A stretch of DNA of 64,000 nt from Pseudomonas sp. S35 (GCF_009866765.1 NZ_CP019431.1:4278001-4342000); one strand, 5' to 3'. Shown: positions 54,037 through 63,058, counted from the first letter of the stretch. Numbers and translations are program-made. The notes: generated from the sequence alone by a model not told the origin.

Positions 54037-54741
54037 TCAGCGGAACGCGTCGACAAGCGTCATTTCTTTGGGGGCGTCGGTCTGGCTACCAGGCAAGACG
54101 AACTTGTCTTCCGAGATAGCCGCGCTGATGCGATGGCAGAACTTGAACAGCGCCGGGTGGTTGCCCAGCCCGGAGTTATTCAGCAACTCGGCCAATGCCG
54201 GGTCACCGAAGGACTGAATGACCTTGACCGCGCTGGCTACGCTCTTGTCGTAGTTCTCGCCGCCGACGTCAGGGTCGTTCTTGATTTCTGCGGCCCAGTC
54301 CTGGGACTGCTTGGTGACCGCTGCCTGGTACTGCTCGGCCTGCTTGGTCGCCAGCTGGGTCTGGAAGTCGATCAACTGCTGGGCCTTGGCCTGCGGAATG
54401 TTCAGTTCCTTGGCCAGTGCCTTGAATTCGCCCAGCACCTCGGCGTCCATGTCCATGCCTTCTGGCAGGGTGAAGTCCTCGTAGGCCTCGGGCGCGCTGG
54501 TGTCGGCCTTGAGCTTCGCCGCCGCGTCAGCGTCCTGCTGGATCTGCTCGGGGGTTTTGGTTGGGGCCGCCGCCGGTGCTGCTGCGGGAGCGGGCGGGGT
54601 CAAAACTGAGCCCTCGGCCGCTGCGGCCGGGGCTTCTGCTGCGGGAGCGGACGCCGGAGCATCTGCGCCACCGCCACCACCACCGGTTTCCGCCTCGTTC
54701 ATGTACACGCGGCCAAGCAGCTTCATCATCAAAGGGCTCAT
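54037..54741 (-). CDS. Phage scaffold/capsid assembly protein
   Basis: A 234-residue protein. The N-terminal third is Ala/Pro-rich and disordered, then a helical Gln/Lys/Glu-rich region (about 90-190). This is the standard composition of scaffolds in this position, immediately upstream of the capsid gene. A protease motif was not seen. An internal ATG at 54702 (MNEAETGGG) is an alternative start. Confidence 0.72.
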   Translation of the reverse strand: MSPLMMKLLGRVYMNEAETGGGGGGADAPASAPAAEAPAAAAEGSVLTPPAPAAAPAAAPTKTPEQIQQDADAAAKLKADTSAPEAYEDFTLPEGMDMDAEVLGEFKALAKELNIPQAKAQQLIDFQTQLATKQAEQYQAAVTKQSQDWAAEIKNDPDVGGENYDKSVASAVKVIQSFGDPALAELLNNSGLGNHPALFKFCHRISAAISEDKFVLPGSQTDAPKEMTLVDAFR

Positions 54742-55034
54742 TCATCAGTCTCCTGGGGTTGTTCGTCAGCTGGTCGCTCTACGTTCTCGGCGGCCATGAC
54801 GGCGTAAAGGTCAGGGGTCAGGTCGTTCACCTGGCTCAAAAGAAAAAGGCCAACATTGCGTTGGCCTTCGTTGAAGTTCGTGACTGCGTCCGTGGGACCA
54901 ATTGAGGACTGGAACAGCCGGCTACGTCCCATGGTTCGCCACATGAAGCGGCGCCCACGGCTGTCGCCCATCAACCATTTGAAGTCGGCGATGTCCTGCA
55001 AGTCCTGCTCGGTAGGTTTCTGCTCGGCCATCAC
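54738..55034 (-). CDS. Bbp19-like phage protein
   Basis: A 98-residue protein with the family pattern RGRRFMWRTMGRSRLFQSS and FNEGQRNVGLFLLSQV, matching Bbp19 of Bordetella phage BPP-1. The role is not established; its place between portal and scaffold is conserved in such phages. It overlaps both neighbours by four bases. Confidence 0.75.
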   Translation of the reverse strand: MMAEQKPTEQDLQDIADFKWLMGDSRGRRFMWRTMGRSRLFQSSIGPTDAVTNFNEGQRNVGLFLLSQVNDLTPDLYAVMAAENVERPADEQPQETDE

Positions 55035-56725
55035 ATAGCCCCCGCCAGCGCTGTCAGGGCGTTGTCGCCGCTGGTGTCGGTCTGGCTCAGCACCTGGGCG
55101 CCCTGGATGGCCGTGCCCAATTCCTGCTGCATCTGCGCGGCTTGCTGCTGCTGTGCGCGCTGCTGGCGGATCTGCACGACCATATCGTCAGCACGCACCA
55201 TGGTTGGCGGCACACCGATCAGTTCGAAGTACTGGCGCATGGCTTCGTCGCCATCGAGCAGATCCAGAGGTTCCAAGCTTTGCGTAGTGGTGGCCACGGT
55301 GCCGGCGAAACCGATAGCACGCTCGATACTGGATACACCGATAGCCTTCTGCGCCTGAGCCAGGATGCTGGTGAACTCAATGCGCAAGTCCATGTCGGCC
55401 AGTTCTTTGGGTGGCGGCGGCAACAGCGGCGCACCAGGCAACATACCGGTCCAGCGGGGAATGGATTGCTCGAGCATCTGGTTGAAGTACATATCGACCA
55501 GCGGGTCGAGCAGGTCATCGGTCTGGCGCTCCAGCACCGGGCCGAGCATCAGCAGCTTCTCTTCCTTGCGCGTGGCGATCTCATACGCGGTACGCACGCT
55601 GTCCATCTGGCTGATCATCAGGAACAGATCGACGAAGAACGCGGTGTCAACGATAGAGCTGTCGGCGGCAATCTCGCCGCGCAATGCGCTCAACCATGCA
55701 GGCTGTACCTCATACAGCGGTGCGAACTTGGCACCAACCTGCATATCGTTCAGGTAAGTGATGCTTCCCGGCAGGATCGACGCTCGTTGATTCTTGAGGC
55801 TGACCGGTGCGCCCATCGGCGGACGCACGCCCTTCTCCAGCAACTCGGCCTTGCGGCGCTCCATCAGCTGGATGGCCTTGGTGGTGCCGATGCACATCGA
55901 TCCTGGGCCAGTGCCGTACACGTCTTCGCCCAGCACATCCCAGCGCGGAGCCATGACCGGGAACACCTTGAACCCGGATTCGCGCAGCATCGAATCCTTA
56001 TCGCCACCCTTCTCCCAGTACACGGACCGGAAAGGCATGTTGGTGTTGTCCTTTCGCCCCTTCTCGCGGGTGTCGTTGGGCTCGATGCCGTGGCAGATAT
56101 CGATCCACGCGTCGGGCTTGCTGCTGAGCAGATTCTTGGACGCGGTGTCCATCTTGTCCTTGCCGAACTGCTGCTCCATCTGGCGCGCGGTCATGCGGAA
56201 GTCGCGGTACAGCGTGTCCACCTGGTTGCGGCTGTTGTTGGCAAGCATGTAGCTGCCAACAGCCAGCGGGTACGAGCGCAGCAGGTCGCTGTCGTCCGGC
56301 ATAACCACCATTGGCGCGGTGCCAAAAATCCCCTCTTCGCTGTAGCGGTTGGGCAGCACGCTGTACAAGTTGCCCCTGGCCATGACTTCGCGCATGGCCT
56401 TTTCTGCCGCAAACAACCAGGCTTTGACCGGTGCGTAATCCATCAGGCCAGGGTCTGGTGTGCCGAACTTCACCCAGGGCGATGCGGGGTTGGTCATGCC
56501 GGTGTGCATGCCTGCGCCAAGCGTGCGGGCCGCGAAGGTGGCCTGCGGGTTAATGATCTTCTGGTCGCGGCGCTTGCCGTCGTTGGTGTCGGTGTTGTAC
56601 CAGCGGCCAGAGCGCGGGCTGATGAAGTCGCCCAGCTCTTTCCACTCAGGCAGCCAGTTGCTGTCGCGCTCGCTCTTGAGAGCGGTGTAGCGCTTCTCGC
56701 AGCGTTCGCGCAGAGAGTCGGCCAA
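55031..56725 (-). CDS. Portal (head-tail connector) protein
   Basis: A 564-residue protein with RCEKRYTALKSERDSNWLPEW near the N-terminus and FISPRSGRWYNTDTNDGKRR, both typical of podovirus head-tail connectors. The C-terminal 70 residues are Gln-rich. The most economical start is TTG at 56725, one base after the upstream stop. In-frame ATGs at 56770 and 56764 would overlap that gene by about 40 bases. It forms the dodecameric DNA-entry ring. Confidence 0.88.
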   Translation of the reverse strand: MADSLRERCEKRYTALKSERDSNWLPEWKELGDFISPRSGRWYNTDTNDGKRRDQKIINPQATFAARTLGAGMHTGMTNPASPWVKFGTPDPGLMDYAPVKAWLFAAEKAMREVMARGNLYSVLPNRYSEEGIFGTAPMVVMPDDSDLLRSYPLAVGSYMLANNSRNQVDTLYRDFRMTARQMEQQFGKDKMDTASKNLLSSKPDAWIDICHGIEPNDTREKGRKDNTNMPFRSVYWEKGGDKDSMLRESGFKVFPVMAPRWDVLGEDVYGTGPGSMCIGTTKAIQLMERRKAELLEKGVRPPMGAPVSLKNQRASILPGSITYLNDMQVGAKFAPLYEVQPAWLSALRGEIAADSSIVDTAFFVDLFLMISQMDSVRTAYEIATRKEEKLLMLGPVLERQTDDLLDPLVDMYFNQMLEQSIPRWTGMLPGAPLLPPPPKELADMDLRIEFTSILAQAQKAIGVSSIERAIGFAGTVATTTQSLEPLDLLDGDEAMRQYFELIGVPPTMVRADDMVVQIRQQRAQQQQAAQMQQELGTAIQGAQVLSQTDTSGDNALTALAGAM

Positions 56726-56726
56726 A

Positions 56727-57077
56727 TTACACCCCCAACAGCGTTTTCTGGCTGGTGTTGGCATTGCCAAGCACGCCAGATGTGCCGGTCAAGATGGTGC
56801 CGTTTTGGCCGGACTGAGCCAGACGGCGCTTGCGCTCAGCCTCCACAGCAGCCTGCACTGAGTCGCTGGACGTAGTTGGCGTAGCCGACGTGGTGGCAAC
56901 GGTCGAGCCGGACGCGGCCTCTGCTGCGGCCTTCTCGCGCTCGGCCTTGTTGAACATGCCGGTGTTCTCGCCAAACATGTTCGGCAGGCCCATCCCCTCA
57001 AGCAGAACGTCGCCGCCGCGCAATGGGTCAAGGTCTACCACCTTGTTGACCAATTTCTTGATGCTCTTTCCGCACAT
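56727..57077 (-). CDS. Small phage protein between terminase and portal
   Basis: A 116-residue protein beginning MCGKSIKKLVNKVVDLDPL, with a Ser/Thr/Ala-rich middle and a basic helix AERKRRLAQSG. Proteins of this type occupy the same place in related podoviruses; function is unknown (possibly a minor head protein). The start at 57077 lies one base after the terminase stop. Confidence 0.65.
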   Translation of the reverse strand: MCGKSIKKLVNKVVDLDPLRGGDVLLEGMGLPNMFGENTGMFNKAEREKAAAEAASGSTVATTSATPTTSSDSVQAAVEAERKRRLAQSGQNGTILTGTSGVLGNANTSQKTLLGV

Positions 57078-57078
57078 G

Positions 57079-58590
57079 TCAGTTACTCGCGTAAGGGTCG
57101 TATTCGGATTCAAGGCCGTTGCTGCTGGCCCCAGAACCGCCGTAGTCGTTGTATTGGCTCTTCATCACCGGCATGGCGTAGGTAAGTGCCAGCGCGTCGG
57201 CGTCATCGGGTGAGATGCCAAGGCGCTTCTTGATGTCGTCCTTCTTTTCCAGGGCGATCTGGTCACTGGCGTTATGCGTGTACATAGGCGAGGTCAGCTC
57301 GGCTTCAAGTTCCTCGCTGCTGTCGATGGCCAGGCCCGCCCGCAATGCTTCGCGCATCTGCCACCACATGTAGGTGCGCATGTTCGCGTAGTGCCGATCG
57401 GGCGCCATGCTGGCGAAGTTGATGTCGATGATCACGATGCCAGGCATCAGGCGGCGCAGTTGGTCGGCAACCGGACCACCAACGCCAGTGGCGTCGACAA
57501 ACACCGCGTCGGGTCGGTGTTCCTGCACCACGGTGCACACCTTGGCGATGAACAAAGCGGTGTTGCGGGTCTCGCTGCCTGGGATCTTGATCGCCGGGAT
57601 AGATCGGGTGTCGAGGCCGCGACGGAACCGAATTACGTTGCTGTCGGCGCCGCCCCGTGCGATGTCGATACCGCACACCAGGGCGTCATCCAAGCCAAAG
57701 ACCGGTTCGCGCTTCATCGCGTCGGCGACCCAGTCAGTAGGGATCAGTTGCAATTCGGAAGCCCTCGGGAACATGCCGCGCACACGGATGCGGAAGAAGT
57801 CACTGTCTTCCCCGTAGTCCTGTTGCCATTTGGCGATTTGCGTCTTGTTGGTGCCTTCAACCGTGCGGCTGTCGACCTGCCGGTGTGACCACCGATGCTT
57901 GTACCGGGTGAAGCACGACCGGAAACGGCCGGTGGTCTTGGTTGGGTTGCCGAAGGCAGCCCAGATGATTTCGGTGTTCTCGTCAGTGAGCGCACCTTCA
58001 GCTACCTCCCACACCAGATCGGCGATGGCCGAGGCCTCGTCGAACACCAGCAGCAGGCGCTTGCCCTCGTTGTGCAGGCCGGCGAATGCCTCGGTATTGC
58101 TCTCCGACCATGGCACCGCATCCACGCGCCAGTTCTTTTCGTGTTCCGGGTCTGTGCTGATCAGCGCCGTGGCCGTGATTCGGAACCAATGGGACGTGAT
58201 GGAAAGCCGATTCCACTTGGCCACCTCGGGCCAGGTCTTTGTCCTGAGCTGGGTTTCAGTGTTGGCCGTGACGACGCCGCGAGCATCAACGCAGGTATCG
58301 ACGGCCCACTTGATCAGCCAGGACACCAGCGCTGACTTGCCGATACCGTGGCCGCTGGCCGTGGCTTCGTGGATTACCTCGCCCAGGTCCTTGGCGCCGG
58401 CGCGCAGCTTTTTGCCAATTGAGTCGAGGACTTCAATCTGCCAAGGCCTGGGCCCTGACTTGTTGGCAAGCTCTGTCCCCGGCTCGCCCCATGGGAAGGC
58501 GTACCAAACGTATCCAAGCGGATCTTGCGCAAACGAGAGGATGTCCTCGACCAGCTGTTGTTCCTGGTCAACCTCTGCTGGCGCGTTCAC
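57079..58590 (-). CDS. Terminase large subunit
   Basis: A 503-residue DNA-packaging motor. The ATPase part has Walker A SGHGIGKSALV (about residues 81-91) and Walker B LLLVFDEASAI. The RNase H-like nuclease part has GIDIARGGADSNV and VFVDATGVGG, with aspartates in the usual metal-binding positions. It overlaps the small subunit by 23 bases. Confidence 0.92.
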   Translation of the reverse strand: MNAPAEVDQEQQLVEDILSFAQDPLGYVWYAFPWGEPGTELANKSGPRPWQIEVLDSIGKKLRAGAKDLGEVIHEATASGHGIGKSALVSWLIKWAVDTCVDARGVVTANTETQLRTKTWPEVAKWNRLSITSHWFRITATALISTDPEHEKNWRVDAVPWSESNTEAFAGLHNEGKRLLLVFDEASAIADLVWEVAEGALTDENTEIIWAAFGNPTKTTGRFRSCFTRYKHRWSHRQVDSRTVEGTNKTQIAKWQQDYGEDSDFFRIRVRGMFPRASELQLIPTDWVADAMKREPVFGLDDALVCGIDIARGGADSNVIRFRRGLDTRSIPAIKIPGSETRNTALFIAKVCTVVQEHRPDAVFVDATGVGGPVADQLRRLMPGIVIIDINFASMAPDRHYANMRTYMWWQMREALRAGLAIDSSEELEAELTSPMYTHNASDQIALEKKDDIKKRLGISPDDADALALTYAMPVMKSQYNDYGGSGASSNGLESEYDPYASN

Positions 58591-59062
58591 GGGCTTTGGC
58601 CATCCGTTCGGAAAGGGTGTGGGTGACGTCTACCGCCACCTGGTCCCGGAAGGCATTGACGTTGACGTGCTTGCCGATCAACTCAAGCGCGCGCAGCTTG
58701 TCGTGGAACTTGACCTTGCCCGTCTTCATGTCCACTTCTTTGACCATCTGGCGCCAGATCAGCGGCCATTGCTTGATGGGCAACAGCTTGCCGTCATCGC
58801 CGTGGATCTCGGCAAGGTCCATTTGGTCAATGGAAGTAAGGCGCTTCAGCACGTAGTCAGCATCAACCTGTAGGCGCTTGTTGCGAGCCTCCATGCCGGC
58901 CGCGATGGCTGCTGCCACCTCAGGGTTCTGCATCAGGTTGTAGGCCTGGTCCTTGGCCCCTTTCACTGCGTACCCGGCGCGGATGGCTGCCTGTGTTTGA
59001 TTCAGGTCCTTGTCTGCCAGGTACTCGAAAACAAATGCCTGTCGCTTTGCTGTCAGGGCCAT
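58568..59062 (-). CDS. Terminase small subunit
   Basis: A 164-residue terminase_2-type protein with the helix-turn-helix opening LTAKRQAFVFEYLADKDLNQ followed by TQAAIRAGYAVKGA. It recognises phage DNA and delivers it to the large subunit. Lengths and order match the family. Confidence 0.9.
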   Translation of the reverse strand: MALTAKRQAFVFEYLADKDLNQTQAAIRAGYAVKGAKDQAYNLMQNPEVAAAIAAGMEARNKRLQVDADYVLKRLTSIDQMDLAEIHGDDGKLLPIKQWPLIWRQMVKEVDMKTGKVKFHDKLRALELIGKHVNVNAFRDQVAVDVTHTLSERMAKARERASRG

Positions 59063-59065
59063 AGG

Positions 59066-59533
59066 TCACTGCCCCTTTTGATTGGTACCGCCCAGGCAGA
59101 CGGTGTTGATGTAGTCCTGTGCCGCGCGCAGGGCTATCAGTCCTTCGTCACCGTCGTTGGCGATGGCGACAATTCGTTGACCAGCCGCTGGGTCAAGTTC
59201 GGCTCTCGCTTCTGCATCACCCAGGCCGGCGGTAGCGGCGGTGTTTCGCACAGCGGGACAGGTGGCCTTGACGGACAGCCGGCGAGCGCCAGTAGCGACA
59301 GCAGCAAGAAGCTGATTGTTAGTGGTCTGCGCATCGGTCAGGGCCTTTGTATGTTCGGTGTCAAGCTGGGCCAGCAGGCGCTGGGTGTTGCGCCGTGACT
59401 CGGCCGCGCGCTCAAGGGTGTCAATGCGATCCTTCGCAACGGCCATGTCCTTGGCCTGTCCCTGGATGTGGCTCCATCCGCCGTAGATCAGCACCAGGCA
59501 TGCAGCGAGTGCGGCAATGAGGTAGCGGATCAT
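59066..59533 (-). CDS. Rz-like inner-membrane spanin
   Basis: A 155-residue protein with an N-terminal transmembrane anchor (LIAALAACLVLIYGGW) and a coiled-coil periplasmic part, the usual i-spanin design (DUF2514-like). It completes lysis by fusing inner and outer membranes with its partner Rz1, whose gene is nested inside in another frame. Confidence 0.8.
   Translation of the reverse strand: MIRYLIAALAACLVLIYGGWSHIQGQAKDMAVAKDRIDTLERAAESRRNTQRLLAQLDTEHTKALTDAQTTNNQLLAAVATGARRLSVKATCPAVRNTAATAGLGDAEARAELDPAAGQRIVAIANDGDEGLIALRAAQDYINTVCLGGTNQKGQ
59137..59334 (-). CDS. Rz1-like outer-membrane lipoprotein, nested in Rz
   Basis: A 65-residue protein fully inside the Rz gene in a different reading frame. 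It has a signal peptide with lipobox LAGC (cysteine at 19) and a proline-rich mature part (PSRPPVPLCETPPLPPA), the diagnostic features of o-spanins. The overlap architecture itself is well known for Rz/Rz1 pairs. Confidence 0.85.
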   Translation of the reverse strand: MRRPLTISFLLLSLLALAGCPSRPPVPLCETPPLPPAWVMQKREPNLTQRLVNELSPSPTTVTKD

Positions 59534-59544
59534 GGCGGGATTCC

Positions 59545-59976
59545 TCAGGCGAACTTAGAGGTTCGGGTGTTGATGATGCCGAGGTACAGCACCATTGCAT
59601 CGGCCTGCATCTTGAGCAGCTGTTGTTCGTCGTCGGGCAGGCTGGCGTACAGGTCGGTGTGCAGGAACGCTTCCAGCTTCTGGATGCGGTCGGCTAGTTG
59701 CTCACGCTCGGCGATCACTCGTTGCTGGTGAGGCGGCAGGTGACCCACTTCGCCAACTGACACATAACCCGCGTCGAACTGCGCCTTGGGCGACCAGCTG
59801 ATGTACCCAGCGTGGTTTGGATGGTTGGGCGCGCCACCGTCGGTGTACTCGACCAGGTAGCCGTCATCGGCGCCGTTCTCGTCGGCGGGCAGTGCCCAGC
59901 CTCGATAGTCGTTGTAGGCGAGACGGGTCATTGCCAGCGCCAAGACGATCTTGGTACCGATGAAGTGCTTGGTCAT
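59545..59976 (-). CDS. Conserved phage protein, crAss001_48-like
   Basis: A 143-residue protein. The C-terminal part EREQLADRIQKLEAFLHTDLYASLPDDEQQLL matches a small phage family often called crAss001_48-related. The N-terminal part contains GYISWSPKAQFDAGY. Start 59976 follows GAGAGG and is preferred to 60006. Function unknown; it sits within the lysis cassette. Confidence 0.7.
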   Translation of the reverse strand: MTKHFIGTKIVLALAMTRLAYNDYRGWALPADENGADDGYLVEYTDGGAPNHPNHAGYISWSPKAQFDAGYVSVGEVGHLPPHQQRVIAEREQLADRIQKLEAFLHTDLYASLPDDEQQLLKMQADAMVLYLGIINTRTSKFA

Positions 59977-60002
59977 TGGTGTTGCCTCTCGGGTTGGGTG
60001 AT

Positions 60003-60626
60003 TCATTCGGCCAGCACCTTCAGCGCCACTTGGTACAACGCCTGGCGCTCAGCGGCACCATTGGGTGTACGGCCACGGCGACCGGTGTTGATGATGCTGC
60101 CGATGCTCTGGATGTCCCCGAGGTCGGCCAGGGCATTCAGCCCGTTCGTGTGCCAAAAGCACGCGGCAGAGATAGCCGCGTTCTTCGGGGATTCAAGCAG
60201 CGACGGGGTGTTGACCAGATCAAGGCCCATTAACCCGCCGTACAAGGTGTAGTTCGTCTTGCCGGTGATCTGGATCAGTCCACGGCCCCGGTACTTCCAA
60301 CCATCGCCAGGCGCGGTATTGCCCAGGCGCCCGTTGTAAGCAACGTTGGCAATGCGCTCTGGCTGGTGGGCGTATTCGGCGGCTGTCTTGGCATCGAACA
60401 GGCTGGACCAGGTGCGCTGCAACGCGGTGGCGCTGTAGCTCAGGTTCTCGACTACCCGCGACAGCCTGGCGCTCTCGTGCCCGACTTGGGCCAGGAACGC
60501 AGCGAGGCGCAACGGCGTGTCGATCTGGTACAGGGCGCAGGCATTGTTCAGCGGGTCAGCCCACAGGCGCGCGGTTGCGTCCTGGCAGCGGAGGATTGCC
60601 ACCAGGTGGGAAGGTGTGATTTTCAT
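60003..60626 (-). CDS. Endolysin, glycoside hydrolase family 19
   Basis: A 207-residue chitinase-like muramidase/endolysin. Motifs LAAFLAQVGHESARLS (catalytic Glu in GHES), YRGRGLIQITGKTNY and AACFWHTNGLNALAD are typical of GH19 phage lysins. No signal peptide, so it depends on a holin. Its ATG overlaps the holin stop (TGATG). Confidence 0.9.
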   Translation of the reverse strand: MKITPSHLVAILRCQDATARLWADPLNNACALYQIDTPLRLAAFLAQVGHESARLSRVVENLSYSATALQRTWSSLFDAKTAAEYAHQPERIANVAYNGRLGNTAPGDGWKYRGRGLIQITGKTNYTLYGGLMGLDLVNTPSLLESPKNAAISAACFWHTNGLNALADLGDIQSIGSIINTGRRGRTPNGAAERQALYQVALKVLAE

Positions 60627-60910
60627 CAGTCCATTCTCAGAATGCGTGCGACGTTGCCGCCAGCGCGGTAGACAAGCACTGCCAGCACCAGCAGCACGAT
60701 CAGGATGAACGGGGAAACGGCGGTGACTGGCTTGGCAAGCAGGATTGCCAGCATCACCGACAGCCATTCGCAGCCAGTTGCAGCGGCCAAGGCGTACGCA
60801 CACCACGACACGCCGGCGCGATACCGGGCGCCGTGGCGCCGGTAGAACGTGATGCGAAAGCAGATCGCGCCACAAATCGCCGCGGCTGCCAAAGTCCATG
60901 GATCAACCAT
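60626..60910 (-). CDS. Phage holin candidate (class I-like)
   Basis: A 94-residue membrane protein with three hydrophobic segments (LAAAAICGAICF, ALAAATGCEWLSVMLAILL, FILIVLLVLAVLVY). It directly precedes the endolysin and overlaps both neighbours. Start 60910 gives ATG GTT GAT; the longer open frame is not in keeping with gene order. Confidence 0.72.
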   Translation of the reverse strand: MVDPWTLAAAAICGAICFRITFYRRHGARYRAGVSWCAYALAAATGCEWLSVMLAILLAKPVTAVSPFILIVLLVLAVLVYRAGGNVARILRMD

Positions 60911-61298
60911 TGCGGCTACCTCCGAATCTCTCGGCGACCCATTGCAGCCATCCGGGCATTTTGCCGCCCTCGATCCACTCCAGAAGACTGATGCACACGA
61001 CAACGCAGAACAGCGCGCCGAAGAAGGCGACAAGGCCGGAAGTTCTGGCCCATTCGCGCCCAATGACCTCGCTGGCCACGTAGTAACCCAGCACCCACGA
61101 CGCGATGAAGTAGCCGAAGCGGGCCAAAGGCTTGAGATCCTTGGCGAACACCACGAAGAACATGGCGCCGGCGAAGGCCCCAACCACGGCGTTCACATCG
61201 ACGCCGGGCATCATGCTCGCAGCCGTCACGCCAGTTACACCTGCCACGCCTGCAGCCGCCTGAGCGGCCAACACTGCACCGCTGCTTGGCTCTGCCAT
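60903..61298 (-). CDS. Phage holin-like membrane protein
   Basis: A 131-residue protein with three hydrophobic helices (AVVGAFAGAMFFVVFA, YFIASWVLGYYVAS, LVAFFGALFCVVVCISLLEW). First gene of the lysis operon, after two terminators. Either this or the next gene is the holin, the other perhaps an antiholin. Confidence 0.68.
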   Translation of the reverse strand: MAEPSSGAVLAAQAAAGVAGVTGVTAASMMPGVDVNAVVGAFAGAMFFVVFAKDLKPLARFGYFIASWVLGYYVASEVIGREWARTSGLVAFFGALFCVVVCISLLEWIEGGKMPGWLQWVAERFGGSRNG

Positions 61299-61315
61299 TT
61301 GCGACCCCAGAAACG

Positions 61316-61341
61316 AAAAAGCCCCGCACGGCGGCGGGGCT
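61316..61341 (-). terminator. Second of two tandem terminators before the lysis operon
   Basis: On the minus strand AGCCCCGC / GCGGGGCT stem followed by TTTTTCG, 18 bases upstream of the first lysis gene start. Confidence 0.85.
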
Positions 61342-61362
61342 CAAGATTGAAATTCAGGCAAC

Positions 61363-61386
61363 AAAAAACCCGCACTTGGCGGGTTT
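61363..61386 (-). terminator. First of two tandem terminators before the lysis operon
   Basis: On the minus strand AAACCCGC / GCGGGTTT stem with loop CAAGT followed by TTTTTTG. Lies 60 bases after the stop of the unknown gene at 61447. With the next hairpin it would block read-through into the late genes unless anti-terminated. Confidence 0.85.
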
Positions 61387-61446
61387 CTGGGAGCTGGACG
61401 TAACTTTGCAACGTGGTGAAAAGGTACCGGAACACTCGCCATTTGG

Positions 61447-62328
61447 TCAAGCGACCCGTTTTGTCACGTCTCCCACGCGCTGGCGTTGGCTCCAGTACTC
61501 GCTGATCCTGTCGTTGTACACCAGGTGGCGGCCTGGGTTCTCCTGCGTGTCGATGCCCCACTCACGGCGGTACGCGGCACCGTAGGCGTTCATGCGGCGG
61601 AACCACCGGCGCAGCTGCTCGGTGCCCATGGCGTTCAGGCGTGCGTGCAAGGCTTCGCGGGCAGAACCCCGGCGAGCGGCGTATGCCTCGGCCCGAAGGT
61701 CGGCGACGTGTTCACGGTCGTACAGATCCCACCTGCTGGTGCCGAACACGCGGCGCTCCGCCATTTTCACGATGACCGCCGCCACGGGCTTCAACGCCTT
61801 CGCGTCCAGATGGTCCACGGTGCTGGCGATGGTGGACCAGATCGTAGACCAGTCGCGTGCCCAGTGGCTGACGCTCACCTTCGTCCCATACCAGTCGTGC
61901 ACGAACTCCACCACACGGCCGGGGCCCCAGGCTTCACGCCCGTTGACGGCTGCCTGGTGGCTCTTGATCGCGGCCAGGGCCATCCAGTACGCAACTTCCT
62001 TGCGCTTGGCGGTGCACTCGCCCAGGTCCACGGTCAACCAGACCAGGGCGTGCGCCACGTTGATGTCCTGGCCATTGGCGACAGGCGAGTACAGCGCGTG
62101 CCCGAAGTGCTGCAGCGGCTTTGGCAGCGTCCCAATGGCAGATTGCACAAGGCCGGCAGCGAGCATGTGCGCGCACCGGCCGTTGCTGTCACGCATCGAG
62201 GGCATGGTTTCACCGATCACCCTGCCCCGCTTGCCCAGCTTGATACGCTCTTGGGCTGCTGCAAGCACCGAGTCGCGGCTCTCGTGAAGCGCCTCCCGCC
62301 ATGCTTGCCGTGCGCTGATCAGTCTCAT
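61447..62328 (-). CDS. Unrecognised phage protein; possible late-gene antiterminator
   Basis: A 293-residue basic, Trp- and Ala-rich protein beginning MRLISARQAWREALHESRDS. It has no transmembrane segment, signal peptide or recognised catalytic motif. AGGGGGA precedes the ATG. It sits between the nuclease genes and two consecutive terminators that guard the lysis and structural operon, the place where lambda-like phages carry Q. An antitermination role is therefore possible but rests only on position. Confidence 0.6.
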   Translation of the reverse strand: MRLISARQAWREALHESRDSVLAAAQERIKLGKRGRVIGETMPSMRDSNGRCAHMLAAGLVQSAIGTLPKPLQHFGHALYSPVANGQDINVAHALVWLTVDLGECTAKRKEVAYWMALAAIKSHQAAVNGREAWGPGRVVEFVHDWYGTKVSVSHWARDWSTIWSTIASTVDHLDAKALKPVAAVIVKMAERRVFGTSRWDLYDREHVADLRAEAYAARRGSAREALHARLNAMGTEQLRRWFRRMNAYGAAYRREWGIDTQENPGRHLVYNDRISEYWSQRQRVGDVTKRVA

Positions 62329-62368
62329 AAATCCCCCTCATTGCGTATTTTCGCGTATTGCTGATCTT

Positions 62369-63049
62369 TCACAGGCACAGCGGTGGCTCATTTGGCGAAG
62401 CGAACTCCCCGTGGTGAATCAGTGCTGCTGCGTCGTATGCCGCTGCGGCCTGCTCGCGGGTGTCGAAGTTGCCCAGGCGAATCTCCGCACGATCCACTGT
62501 GATACGAGCACGCCACCGGCCTTCCGCCGTTTGCGAGACGCCTTTGAACCCGCTGGTGTTGTTCGTGGCAATGCGGGTGTTCCTAGCGTTCTGGGTCTGG
62601 GTGGCAATGCGCAGATTTGCGCGGCGATTATTGGTTTTATCGCCGCTGATATGGTCAACACCGCCGCCCTTTGCTTCCCCGTAGATGATCCAGCGATGCA
62701 TGGTGGTGGATGTTTTGAACCCCGGCGGTCTACCAGCAACGTACCCACGTGGGTCAAGCGTCCAGGCGATATCGCGAACTTCGTCCAGGTCCTGCAGGTC
62801 GATCTGGGCATATCCGTAGAACACGCCTTTGCGGCCATGCAGCGGGATCAACGCATGATCTGGGTGCAGCTCAATCTCGCGCCGGTCGAAGACTGCGCCG
62901 AACAGTTCTACCTCGGCGGCGAGCCTGGCCTGCTTGGCAGAGTCGAATTCCCGGTACCAGCCCAGATATTTGTTCTTGCCTTCGTAGCCGATGGCGGCAG
63001 TCCAGCCACCGGTTTTGTGTGGAAAAACACCCCTAAATTTCTGGTCCAT
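62369..63049 (-). CDS. HNH homing-type endonuclease with AP2 domain
   Basis: A 226-residue protein. The HNH-type centre shows VDHISGDKTNNRRANLRIAT (His, then Asn-Arg-Arg-Asn-Leu-Arg), and the C-terminal AP2-like DNA-binding domain shows TSGFKGVSQTAEGRW and REQAAAAYDAAALIHHGEFA. Two AP2-like motifs may exist, the first near the N-terminus (FRGVFPHKTGGW). These free-standing nucleases are common phage selfish genes. ATG 63049 is chosen; a GTG at 63058 directly after the RusA stop is an alternative. Confidence 0.85.
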   Translation of the reverse strand: MDQKFRGVFPHKTGGWTAAIGYEGKNKYLGWYREFDSAKQARLAAEVELFGAVFDRREIELHPDHALIPLHGRKGVFYGYAQIDLQDLDEVRDIAWTLDPRGYVAGRPPGFKTSTTMHRWIIYGEAKGGGVDHISGDKTNNRRANLRIATQTQNARNTRIATNNTSGFKGVSQTAEGRWRARITVDRAEIRLGNFDTREQAAAAYDAAALIHHGEFASPNEPPLCL

Positions 63050-63058
63050 GATCAGCAC

